Source: Lophius americanus (taxonomy: Eukaryota > Chordata > Actinopteri > Lophiiformes > Lophiidae). From it: a DNA stretch of 64,000 nucleotides. The DNA lies in contig JBBDHG010000009.1 of NCBI GenBank assembly GCA_037951165.1, forward strand, positions 15,736,001 to 15,800,000. The letters are read 5' to 3'. How positions within the stretch are numbered: position 1 is the first letter of the stretch; each line of letters opens with the position of its first letter. This document shows, piece after piece, positions 11,230 through 22,100 of this stretch. A model generated the notes under the pieces. The model did no database searches. It saw only the letters and a list, made by a program, of their open reading frames with translations, and was not told the DNA's origin. The position numbers were made by a program, and so were the translations under genes.

Positions 11230-13005
11230 TAGAGATGAACGATTAATCTAATTGCCATCGGCAATCTCAATGTCAGTAGGTGGGTTTATATGGGACACTT
11301 CTCTCCTTTCCGAATTGAACCTTTCCGAATTAAAATGTCGGTCGCCTGTTTACATTACTTGTGATCTTTTTACATGACCGGTGTTTACATACATTGACTC
11401 GCCTAATCAGAAACGCTTTCTGACATGCGCAGACGATCCACACTCCCATTCATAAGGTTTCGATAATGCTTCGATAATGCTTCGATGAGCTGGCTGCCAA
11501 CCGCAAACATGCACCCAGAAGAAGCATACAACAAAGAGGGCATGCGCGGAAGTGACTTTTCGTCCATCTAACCGTCCAACTCTTTATAAGTCACGATGAG
11601 TAAATGACTCTCCGATGCAGACCGGTACTTTTCTGAAGTCCCCATATTTCAAATGCCTTGCGGCGCCGAAAAAACTCAACAGGAGTGTTACGTCAGGACG
11701 CTGGCCATGCGCAGAAAAAACTCAAAACAGAAGCTTTCCAACAGCGTTTACATACAGCGACTGGCTATCGGGAAGGCTTTCCGAAAGGATTAAGACTACC
11801 TCCTATTAAAGGACTGAATTCTCATTTGGAAAGGTTATTTGCTTTCAGAAAGGAGCGTTTACATGCAATATTTTCTTTCTGATCAGACGTCTTTTCAGAA
11901 TCTAATCAGAATTAGGCTGTCCTATGTAAACCCCACCTGAGATAAGTGGAAATATGGGTTTTCCATTAGAGTCAGTTACCATGGTAATTTACTCTGTGAA
12001 CCTAACCTGCTCGCTGGGAAGTTATCTTCAAGGATGCGTGAGGTTGTACCCATCTCTTACGTCTGAGCCTGAAGCACAGCTGCAGACGTGATGTGTTCAT
12101 CAAATTTATAAATTGACTTTTGGAGAGGACAGAGACCCAGATTATATATCTGGGTCTCTATATCTGGGATTATATATGCTTTTATTGAATGATCTATCTG
12201 AATGACATTCTCAAGCCGTACATCTCATCATCTCACACAGTGGATGTCTCACATCTGAGCTTGTTGCTCTCCGTTATTTTCTCAAAAGTAAAAAACAGAG
12301 AATATTTGATATGAAAACTACTGGAAAATGAGCCAGACTCATTAAATATGTTTGAAACCAAAGTGAAGAATAATCATGAATCTATCTTCCATCCAACAAG
12401 ATCTATCCGTATCAGTGGTCGCAATCCTAGCCAACGTCTCGCTACCCTCTCTAACTTTGTGTTTGTGTGTTAGTTTTCGGCTGTGTCATGTGCGCTTCGT
12501 GCCCATAAATGAAAATAAATCTGTTCAATGAATCTGTTCATTGAAAAAACAGTAAAACCAGCAGATTACATTCACTCTGGATGAAGAGTTGTTAAGCCCG
12601 GTTCTTAAAATATTCTCCTGTCTGCGGAGTGTCAAGTCGCTATCACAACATACAACTGCATGAAAGTTGTTCAAAATATCTTATTTTGAAGAATTGAATT
12701 TTATCAATTACTGGGTGAACGACAGTGGGATTGCAAAATGACTATTTTTGGAAAAAAAAAAAAATTATTGTTTATTTAATTTAGTAAAATATAAGTTATT
12801 TTGACAACCGTATTGTTAAAGTAGTTTAGTCTTGTATATTTCTCTCAAAGTTTAACTTTTTATGTTTGAACTGAGATTCACACATTTCAAAACGATAAGT
12901 GACGTGTACATTTTCGTTATTAACCACTTTATCGAAATCGAATCGCAAAACTTAATATTGTCCACTATGTTCGCAAATGTTCGAACTTTTGTTCGTGCAG
13001 CCTTA
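11230..13005 (+). mobile_element. hAT-like element, copy 2, with 8-bp target duplication
   Basis: The left end TAGAGATGAACGATTAATCT and the right end (reverse complement TAAGGCTGCACGAACAAAAG) are imperfect inverted termini of hAT type. Flanking octamers GTTCAGCA (11222-11229) and GTTCTGCA (13006-13013) match at 7 of 8 positions, the length expected of hAT integration. The element is interrupted by the MITE-like repeat at 11278-11939; without it the element is about 1.1 kb. Its body aligns with copy 1 (630-1450). No transposase is readable, so it is non-autonomous or fully decayed. Confidence 0.75.
11278..11939. mobile_element. MITE-like element A, copy 1, nested in hAT copy 2
   Basis: The ends are AGGTGGGTTTATATGGGACA and, as reverse complement of the other end, AGGTGGGGTTTACATAGGACA-like sequence, giving terminal inverted repeats of about 20 bp. 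The body aligns with 16016-16643: shared blocks include AATGTCGGTCGCC, TGTTTACAT, ACTTGTGATCTTTT, TCTGACATGCGCAGA, CAAAGAGGGCATGCGC and TTTACATGCAA. No long coding frame is shared. I could not identify a clear target duplication, so the superfamily is undetermined. Confidence 0.7.
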
Positions 13006-13109
13006 GTTCTGCAGCAACACTTGAATCAATTCCTTCCACTAATACACAGAGCACCTTCCACAAACAGCGTAAAGAATACAGATGCATCCATACTCAGATG
13101 GCCACATAC

Positions 13110-13157
13110 CCTTCTTGTAACTATTCAGACCGGCTGGTTTGTCATCATCCTCCAAAA
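13110..13157 (-). CDS. Candidate 48-nt exon, unidentified gene (weak)
   Basis: Reading the minus strand, a strong acceptor (TTTGCACTCTTTCTGCAG) precedes 48 nt that end at a GTATGT donor. In the frame needing one incoming base it reads LEDDDKPAGLNSYKK with phase 1 in and phase 1 out. The incoming phase fits the donor at 15697. I recognise no gene. Short acceptor-ORF-donor triplets arise by chance in 64 kb, so this is only a candidate. Confidence 0.2.
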
Positions 13158-14069
13158 CTGCAGAAAGAGTGCAAATAACAAAGGTTCTCCGTGGCAGGAA
13201 ATCAATACTTGGAACATGGCATTTTACAACCTCCCTACAAGTTAAACCTTTGTTTAGTTAGCAAAAAAACTAATATTTTACAGACAAATGGTACCTGTAA
13301 ACAGCATGCAAGTGAACATCAACTTGTTGAATTACACAGACAACACAGGAGTTATGTAATATTAGGATTGAATTCCAACCATTTACTTTGAGAAGTTATT
13401 ACATGTTGTTTTGGAAATGTTGTATCCCAATTCCGGAAGTAGAATGTGGGCCTCAGCTGGCCAGGAGCAGTTGACACAGACCCTTAACGGGCAGGCAGGA
13501 AAACTTAAATAAAGTCCGCTTTGTCAATGGATAATGCTTTCATCTGGATCAGAGAAGGCTGTAGTTCCTTTTTTAAAGCATCAGCAGCCAAGAATCTGCA
13601 ATGCTTTTAAATTACTTTAAAATTTGTAATATACTCATGGAAAAAAAACACCATGTGTCACTGAATGGTGCGTACATGTCCATGCACACGATATCGTCTC
13701 TGAATATTTCCACAGCTCGCTAATCAGGTTTTCACTGAGCACCACAAATAAGCAGAGTTTACAAGGAAACAAAAGATGGAATGAGCTCTGCACTGAGGCA
13801 AAGTGCACCAGCCGAGAATAGCAGATGTTGGAAAACCTTAGTTAGATATCTAATCAGGGAAAAGGTTGCTTACATCTCCTGGCCTTATTAGCTTCACGTC
13901 ATTCCACTGGCGCCCATGTTTGTGACTGCATGTCTTAAATAAATTACGAAGAAAATTAAGGTTTTCTTTTAGCGAGAAAGAGGCTCATTTCTTTTCCTCA
14001 TTTACATCAAAAATCCTGTCAGAACCAGTAACTGACACAAAAAAATTTTTAAGGATGGGTAATGTTTGA

Positions 14070-14097
14070 AATATATATATATATATATATATATATA
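14070..14097. repeat. AT microsatellite
   Basis: About 14 uninterrupted AT units. Confidence 0.95.
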
Positions 14098-14624
14098 ACA
14101 ATTTTTTGATCAAATTTTGATCAACAAACCCAAACTAAATGCTAGGATAGGGTTGTACAAAATCAAAGGATGTTCACTGTGAGCTAGTAATTCCCAATTT
14201 TCCACAATTAAAAAAAACACATTTTTAATAATAATGCTTTGATAGATTGATTTTAAGCTTTTTTAATCTCAATTTTGTTAAGAATCATTAATTTGGTCAA
14301 ATTTCAATGTTGTACATTGGAAATTTTGTACAACAATGACATTGTGATTGTCAAGTAGTCAAGGTGTAAATCTACTGCAAGGGCCTGATTTACCAAAATC
14401 CAAAATGACAAGCGCTAAATTATGTGTGCATTGTAATAGATTGCACGATTGATTTATGTGTGGTTTGCAGGTGATCTACTAAGAATAAAATTGTGAATGA
14501 CAACAGTTGCAAACATTGTAGAGGGGTACTACTTAAAATTACATTTTTGCGTTCTACTGGTTTCCGAATCGTAGAGTTTGGAGATAGATCAGTGACTGCA
14601 AGTTCAACATGAAATATGCCATGG

Positions 14625-14668
14625 AATACGTTTAGTTGTGTCTAGTTGAAGACACAACTAAACGTATT
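14625..14668. repeat. Perfect hairpin, 19-bp stem
   Basis: AATACGTTTAGTTGTGTCT (14625-14643), a 6-nt loop and the exact reverse complement at 14650-14668. Confidence 0.95.
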
Positions 14669-15696
14669 GTTGAGCTACAGCAAAGAAATAATAAGAAAAT
14701 ATTAATAAAGAAACGAGTTAGGGGAGAGAATCTGCGAGAATGTCAACGCTGTGGGTAAAACGAGAAGATGAAGGCTGGATGATCGGTGACAGCAGCCTCC
14801 TAAAATTGACTTGACTCAACGAGTCTTGACTTAACAGCCTCACTCAAATCAAGCAAGCCGTATCCAGAATCAAACTCATAACCCTGTAACCATTAGTTTA
14901 TGTTCCTACATCTATGACTTCATCTACACATTTAACTAATTGAACCATTGAATCTGGTGAATTTAGATGCACACCAAATTGCACAATCTCAGAAATTTGA
15001 AGTTCTGAGATTGTTGGGCAGCCTAAAACTGCCATAAAAAAGCTAAGTCTGAAAGCAACATATGGTCTTAGCTTTTCTAATCATGTCCACTGGAAATAAA
15101 CAGAAGCACATCTGCTGCGGGGCTGTTATTAAAGGATATGGCTAACCCACTGTCATAGCAGAAAGTAGGATTACATTAGACCCTAGACACCGACCAGAAG
15201 TCAGCACTGAAGATGACCTTAAATAGAGCTAAATGCTGTGGCAAATCATATTTAGTCCATTTTAAGAAAACAACTACAATGATAATTGATAAAACCACAG
15301 TGATAGTGATTCAAAATCAGGGCTTCTTTGTGGTCTCTTAAAAAAAAGGAATAAAACTGACATAGAATAACTTAGAGCATTAGAAATATATTAGTAAAAA
15401 AAACAAAGCCTTACAGAAAAGCTCCTTTGGAGCCAATGTTTATAGAATAATCACTTTGTCCGACTGTGCCTCCAGCAGCATAAATACTAACCTCACACCA
15501 TCAGTGGTCTGCAAATGCACAGATTAATTAGGACTAATAAAATTGTAATAATCAACTTGGCTTCTGATGCAAGTGTTAATTAACCACTGATAGATTCAAA
15601 CAAAAAAGCAGTCACCATCTGTTTTGGCTACCCAGCATGCCAACAGTGTGAGACGAACCTGTAGGACTGTCCAGGGAGACGCTATTTTGCTGCCAC

Positions 15697-15828
15697 CTGC
15701 AGTAGTGCTTCTTCTCAGAAACTCCTCACAGATGGAGTTCAACCTACATATGTTTCTGCCTACATCTCCATATATCAGTTCATCCTCACAGGTTGGCTCA
15801 ACTAAGATTGTGTCAATCTCTATCAAGT
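15697..15828 (-). CDS. Candidate coding exon, unidentified gene (weak)
   Basis: On the minus strand a pyrimidine-rich tract ending GTGCTCGCCCACCAG is followed by an open frame starting at 15828: LIEIDTILVEPTCEDELIYG and onward to a Cys-containing segment ICRLNSICEEFL. It can end at GCAG/GTGGCA (15697, phase 1) or run on to CTACAG/GTTCGT (15659, phase 0). The phase 1 donor matches the candidate exon at 13157-13110. The composition looks protein-like and the nearest upstream promoter candidate (about 19.0 kb) is on the same strand. I do not recognise the protein. Confidence 0.25.
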
Positions 15829-16015
15829 CTGGTGGGCGAGCACAGGAACACATTCAAAAAAATTCCAAGAGAAAAGGAATCTTATTTTAGCACTTTCCCT
15901 TGTAGGGAAAAAAGTGCTACTTACTCCAATAGTAGGTCAATAATTCATGTATCTGGTTGAATAGTGCAGTCATAATATAATGTAACATTTTAACAACTCA
16001 CATCTATTGAATATT

Positions 16016-16643
16016 ACATGGGTGTTTACATGGGATACTTTTCTCTTATCCAAATTAAACATTTTCGGATTGCAATGTCGGTCGCCCGTTTACATGACTT
16101 GTGATCTTTTCGTACCCTCTGTTTACATGAATCAATTCATCTAATCGGAAACAGCTTTCTGACATGCGCAGATGATCCTCGCTCCAGTTCATAAGGTGGT
16201 GATAATGCTACGATGAGCTTGATGCAAACCACGAACAATCGCCCAGAAGAAAGAATACGACAAAGAGGGCATGCGCAGAAAGGACTTTTCATCCATCCAA
16301 CCGTCCAACTATGTTAAACTCTTTAAAAAGTTGCAATGAGTAAATGACTCTCAGATGTAGACCAGTACTATTTTGAAGTCGCCATATTTAAAATAGGTTG
16401 CGGCGCTGTGCATGCGCAGATACAACTCAAACAGAGAGCTTTCTGAAACAATGTTACATGTACCAACTGACTATCAGAAAGGCTTTCCGAAAGGACTTAG
16501 ACTACCTACTTTCAAAGGAATGAAATCTAATTCGTAAAGGACCTTTTCTTTCGGAAGGAAGTATTTACATGCAACATTTTCTTTCCAATGAGGTGCTTTT
16601 TACGAATCCATTCGGAATTAAACTGTCAACATAAACCCACCCA
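16016..16643. mobile_element. MITE-like element A, copy 2
   Basis: Sister copy of 11278-11939 in the same orientation, about 5 kb away. The ends GGGTGTTTACATGGGATAC and (reverse complement) GGGTGGGTTTATGTTGAC form the terminal inverted repeat. Internal blocks are collinear with copy 1, but substitutions and small indels are frequent, so both are old. Confidence 0.7.
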
Positions 16644-18540
16644 GTGTTCTGTTGTTTTCCATGAAAGCCGCAGGCAAAAAGCTGAAGTAGACTTTGAAGG
16701 GGGGTTGAGGTGAAAATATCCTGCAGGTACAAGCATTCATGGAAAAAACAGTCTAAAAGGTCAACATGGGGCAAGATCTGACCCATTTACCAGAGTCACT
16801 GTAGTATTAAGTACAGTGCCACCATGTTCATACTGGAAAAGTTAAATGGCCTAATCTTGCTCGCTTTCAATAAAAATTACAGACATGTCTTGTTGAACAT
16901 AAATAAAGAGCAAGAATAAATGCTGATGGCAACGTCCTTCACTGTGACAGTGTCCTTCATTGCCACCCAACCAACAAATGTCATTTTCTCTCATCTAGAG
17001 ATTCAAAATATATTGGATTTGGTTGTACTACTTTTACCTATTGACAATGCTCTCGTTAGTCTGCAATGAAGACGTAAACCTAGGTGCAGTGTGAATCGAT
17101 AAAGCATTCATCATACATTCTGTACGTTTTCAAATTTATCGAACACTGCATTTGCAGATGTTTTATGTCAGAGCTGGCATTAAGCCCCTTTACACGCATT
17201 AATTCCATTTGGATTCATTTCAATGAACTTTGTTGGAAAAAAGCGCATGAAGTGTCTGATGTCTTGCCCTGTCTGTGGAGACAGATGAGTTTGAAATGTG
17301 GCATAGAACAGGCCTCCCTTTCCCTTGCCCACTCATTCTATTTCATTTGAGAAGGACAACCATGTTAGAATTAATGAACATTAAATAAATACCTATACCA
17401 GTTGTGTTTGTTCAGGACCTTATCAATGCTTTGGTAACGGAGAGTTGGGAACCGGGACTTATACATTAGTGTTATGCAGTAGCCATTATGGGTATAAAAA
17501 AAGAAAGAGATGCATTTTTTCATCCTTCCTCTGCCAATTAGAAGCCCACTCTAGCTCAGCCCACAATGCCTTGATAACAAACACTAATAGGGGGAAAAAA
17601 ACATTGTGGCTGCTACCTTGGAAATTAGGCTTGCAAGCCAATACAAGGAATTTACCAGTCTTCAAACAAAATGGTTTGGTTCTTCATCCACAATCAGGTT
17701 TTTCATTTGGAGATAATATTAAGTTAAAAGCCAACATGCTGCTTGCCTTTTGCTTCTTGCATCTGCTTGCCTAAAGCCAGAATATTGAGCTTGATTTTGC
17801 AGTGTTCAATGCATGCAGTACTACAAACATGGGCATGTCCATGCACACTGCATACAAAAGTGACGTCATCTTCAGGGCAAAAACACAACAGCTCCTTCTT
17901 TTTTTTTGCTCCCAAAGCAATAAAGAAATTACATTTCAGCCATCCAATGACCAATCTCAGTGGGACAATATTCTACAACTTCTCCTGGACACTTAAACAG
18001 TGAAGCAAGCCATTTCACAGCCTTGACAGAATGGTTATCCTGAGAGAGCTGCAGCACAGCTACACTGCACTCAGGACAAGTCTTGACAAATCAAACACTG
18101 ACCTGAAAAAGTGAGGTGTTGCACACGGAGTGATTATTCTCTCAAAGAATGACAGAATAGTTCTGTCAACAAACGACCTCATCTACATTTCTAATAAATA
18201 TTATTCAATGCTACTGTGTATAACCTCCATCTCCTCCCCTCTAGTAATTAAGTGTTTTAAATTTCTATCATTTAATGCGGCAGACAGACATTTATGCGTT
18301 ATTTGGCTTCACCACAACGGTGAATCCACTTTTCAAGCAATCGCGTCCTTCAGAGGTTTTAACACTATTGTGGATTTAGATATTCGTTAAACTCACGAAA
18401 TAATTTGCAATAAAAACGTTTCTTTGTCACGTTTATTCGTGGCGCTACAGGCCGAAGTAGGTTACATTATACAGTATTATAAAACAGCACATTGTAAGAA
18501 GGTAAGCCTTGTTAAAATATTCTGTATATGGTTATTTACC
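16644..18540. other. Non-coding, nothing recognised
   Basis: Open frames at 17084-17350, 17445-17774 and 17724-18003 overlap on both strands and show no domain or splice evidence. Confidence 0.4.
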
Positions 18541-18630
18541 GACCGTTAAAGGGTGTTCTGGAGGTTAAAACGGTTAATGAGACGGTTGCTTTTAAAGATA
18601 CGCGAGATAACGTCTCGTGTCTTTAACGGT
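18541..18630. promoter_or_regulatory. Cluster of MYB-type AACGG/CCGTT sites
   Basis: Four matches to the YAAC[G/T]G or ACGGTT-type motif lie within 90 bp: CCGTTAAAG, AAAACGGTTAA, GAGACGGTTGC and TTTAACGGTTG. The same stretch folds into a hairpin-like inverted repeat (AAAGATACGCGAGA / GTCTCGTGTCTTT). It sits about 400 bp inside the putative gene that starts at 19.0 kb, so it could act as an intronic or proximal control element. Binding is inferred from motif shape only. Confidence 0.3.
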
Positions 18631-18937
18631 TGATTTGACAGCGCTGTCTACCACACTCAACTTCACTTTCACTGTTTTAACATGCACACCAGGTTAACAA
18701 CAGCAACAAACGACACAAATAAACCACGGTATGGAATAAGTTAATAATAATAAAAAGCTTTTAAAACCGCGGCGCGCGAGACAAACTTAACATTTGAGCT
18801 AGCAGTTGAAATGTTCTCCTCAAGACGAGGACATACACGAAAATCAGCTTCAAGCACCTCAAAGTTAAACTGAACTGGTTAATTGAAAAGAACATTAATT
18901 GAGATATGAAGAAACAGAGAATATCTACGTGACTTAC

Positions 18938-19040
18938 AGTGGGACTCGCAGTGATTTGGAGTTTTTCCTCTCGCCTCTATGACAGCGCGTGAGCAGAGAG
19001 AGTAGTGCGGAGGGACATCACAGGGCTCTGTGCTTATACA
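18938..19040 (-). promoter_or_regulatory. Putative TATA promoter and 5' non-coding exon
   Basis: Reading the minus strand, TATAAG at 19038-19033 is followed about 30 nt later by a CT-rich candidate start region (near 19005). Roughly 70 nt further on, CCCACT is followed by GTAAGTCAC, a consensus donor, with the exon ending at 18938. The flanks are richer in CpG than the rest of the window (18400-19110, including GCGGCGCGCGAG near 18770). This fits the start of a gene transcribed leftwards whose first exon is non-coding. No downstream exon is proven. Confidence 0.4.
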
Positions 19041-19110
19041 CACCCCGCAGCAGCGAGCCCCACTCTACCGTAATAGCCAGTGCGCACACCAACACGCACA
19101 CACATTTGCT

Positions 19111-22100
19111 CTACCGTAATATCCTGACACCATAAAAGTCATTTGCAGGAAAATGAAAATAAATAAAATAAACCAATTGAAACCCAGGACCGTTTCCCCT
19201 TAATTAAAAATACATGACCCAATTAGGAATACATTTCTAAAATACTTTTTAGGTGTAGTTCCTTTTCAGAGATATGTACTGTTACATCTGGCTTTTACAC
19301 GGGTTTTTCCTCATTTGATAATAAATTAGCTTGACAGTCTTTTCTTCATTTTGATTTGGAACACAGGTGACCCTTTTTATATGAAATTCAACAACATATA
19401 TCAGCATTATAACTTTATAAAGTTTCAATGTTCACGTCGAGGTTTGATTTTTTTTAAATGCAAACTAAAGGTTTTTTCTGAAGATAAAATTTGCGAATAA
19501 TTAAAATTGTGTTTCTCAGATTTTTTAAGGGTATATTTTTGCCACTAAAAGTTACAGATGTGCTTGTTTCTCCAGTCATAGCGCACTAGGTACCAAATCT
19601 ATACCTTTCCAATTGGTAAATTTTTTGCTCCAGAAAATAAAGGTTATTTTTTGTCTTTATCCATGAACAAATACCGAAATCTATTTTTGACCTCTAACCA
19701 AAGATAATTGTGCGTTTAGTAGAATTTGATCTGAATCCACAAAACAGAGAATCACATGTTCGTTTATTCTAGGCCATCTGCATATTTCTCATGTTGTATT
19801 ACCTAATGGAAAATTGGACCAAATCCCTGAGCAGTATTCTAAATGAGAAAACTCTTACTCTCTGATAATTGTTGTTGTTCAGTTATTTCGTTTATCAGAG
19901 TTATTTCTTGGTTTATTGTGTTTTTGTTCTCTGGTTTTTGTGTGAATGCTTATTCTCTTCATCCTACACAGTGTTTTCTGCTTTATTTTGAAAGTGTTAT
20001 ACATGTTGTTTCTGATATATTTTTGCACTTCCTGTATTGTTTCTTTGAGATCTGTTTTACCCTTTTATTCCCTGTTTTATTTCTTATCTCCCCTTTCTGT
20101 GTGCAGTCTTTGTGTGTTTTCACTCCTTCTACCTCTCTGTTCCTGTCTTATGCTGTCTTCCCTCTCCTCTCCTCCGGTGTTATTTTAAATCATGTCCACC
20201 TCATTGTGTCGTTACCTCATGTGTTGTAGCCCGTGCTCACCTCTCCTTGTGTGTCAGACCGTACTTGATGTCTCGTCACATGCACAATGCCTTTCTGTTT
20301 CCCAGGGTTTTCTAATAGGTTCTGTCCTAGTGTTTTGTTTAGTGTCTTCCTATTTTATTTTATTTACCCACCTTGCTAATTTTGTATTATTTAGATTTTT
20401 TTACATCTCTGGGCTCCTCTTTTTGGTTTTGACCCCTGCCTTTCTCTAGATTTTGTTTGGGGATTAAGGACTTTGGATATTGGGTGTTTTTTTTTAAATC
20501 ACTTAACTGCTCCTTCTCTGCTTCTGCCATTGTATGTCTGCAAATGGGTTCTAAACTCTAGTTCAGCAGCTCAGAAGTAATTACAAAAAAAACAGTTCCC
20601 ATTTTAATTAACACTGTCTGAATACCTTCATTTTTGTACCCTGCTAGGAAACATCGGGGGCGACATAGCGGTTACAGTTTTTAAGGCACATTCCTGTGCT
20701 TTAATTAAAGGTTTTATACAATGAACATCCCAAAATATCAATAAATGTAAGTTGTTTATTATTATACTGCTCAAATTATGTTATAAGAACTAGTTTCATG
20801 TAACTCGTGACATATTAATGAGGTATTATAATTGTTAAATGGATTGAGATTTACATTAAGTAACAAAGTACAAGCAGAAAATTAGGACTTCATGTGTTAG
20901 AAATAAAGTAAAAAGCTGTAAAAGGGACTTTCCCTGCATTTAAATGGGTTGGGAAAAGGTTTGTCACCATGGGTTCTTATGGGTTAAAGCTGTAAGCATC
21001 CATAATTGGGTTCTCAAAAAATCTTAAAGTACAAACTGTCATTCAAACAAAAATATGTTGTTCTTAGGATTCTGTCGAAATTGTTGGAGTAGCTCAATTG
21101 AGCAGGAAAACCTCCACAGGTGGTTATGAAACATTCTTCTTTTTTTAAAACATGGTACTTTTAAGATATTCCTCAGCCAGATGTGTAAAAACATCTGTAA
21201 TGAAAAAGTGCTTTTGTAAAGACTTACAATACAACGCTGTGCCATGTCTGATTGAGTAACAAACAGGTTCAAGACAATTTGCATACATAACACTTTAGTT
21301 TGCTTTTAATTCCTTTAAAGTTGGCAAATCAAAAACTAAAATAGAAAACCTGTGATTATGCATTTCCCTTTGAGGATGACATACATTTGTTCGTAGCTAT
21401 GAGCTAAAAAAGATGCCTCCATTAAAATACTTTTCAATCCAACACCTATAATTTAAGTTTGTTTTTGCTTGACAAACTTAAATGGGCTTTTTTTAATAAT
21501 TCCAAAACACAAGTCTTAGCAAACTTTAGTGTCAAGTTTTCCCATCTGGATGGAATGTGGAGAAACTGTTGCAGACCACTCTCATGTGGCTGAGCATAAA
21601 CTTCTGGTCGTGTCGCTCTATTCAGCTATTCGGGGGGGAAATCACAACTATCATCTCAAAACCCTCAGGGTTTTTATCAGTGTGTCAGTCATATCTCTCT
21701 ACCTTGGAAACATCCAAGACGGGTTAAACAGAAATGACACTTATCTCCTAAAGATCCTGCTGGCAGCAAGAAAAAGGAAAATGACCAAATAAGTGACTCA
21801 AGTGACAAAGCTCAAAAAAGGATTGTAGAAAATTGGTGTGTTTATTTTCACTGGGGAGCAAATCTTTCATATTATTATTGATTCCATGTATGATACTTTT
21901 TGTTTTACTTATCATCTCATGACCCCTATTTTCACTTTTTCTGTTTGTCACTTATTCTGTTTATTGCTCTTATACAATTTTCACGAATAAAATCTTTAAA
22001 AAAAAAGTTTATCTATATGATAGTGAGTATAAACAAGAGGGTATCAGCCAAAGTTATGGTCTTTTCATTATAAAAAACGGCCTCTTTTAGCTTCACCAGA

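Larger units (their letters stand above)
13158..15658. other. Non-coding with microsatellite and hairpin
   Basis: Apart from the AT microsatellite (14070-14097) and the hairpin at 14625-14668, I see only AT-rich sequence. A smaller inverted repeat, CAATCTCAGAA / TTCTGAGATTG, lies near 14984-15013. Confidence 0.4.

Noticed and set aside
15624..15890. Plus-strand frame of 88 codons
   Set aside because: It is antisense to the better supported minus-strand candidate exon and has no features of its own.
19843..20449. Several overlapping plus-strand frames rich in Phe, Leu, Ser and Cys
   Set aside because: Caused by a pyrimidine-rich repeat-like stretch; no signal peptide plus domain logic and no splice support.
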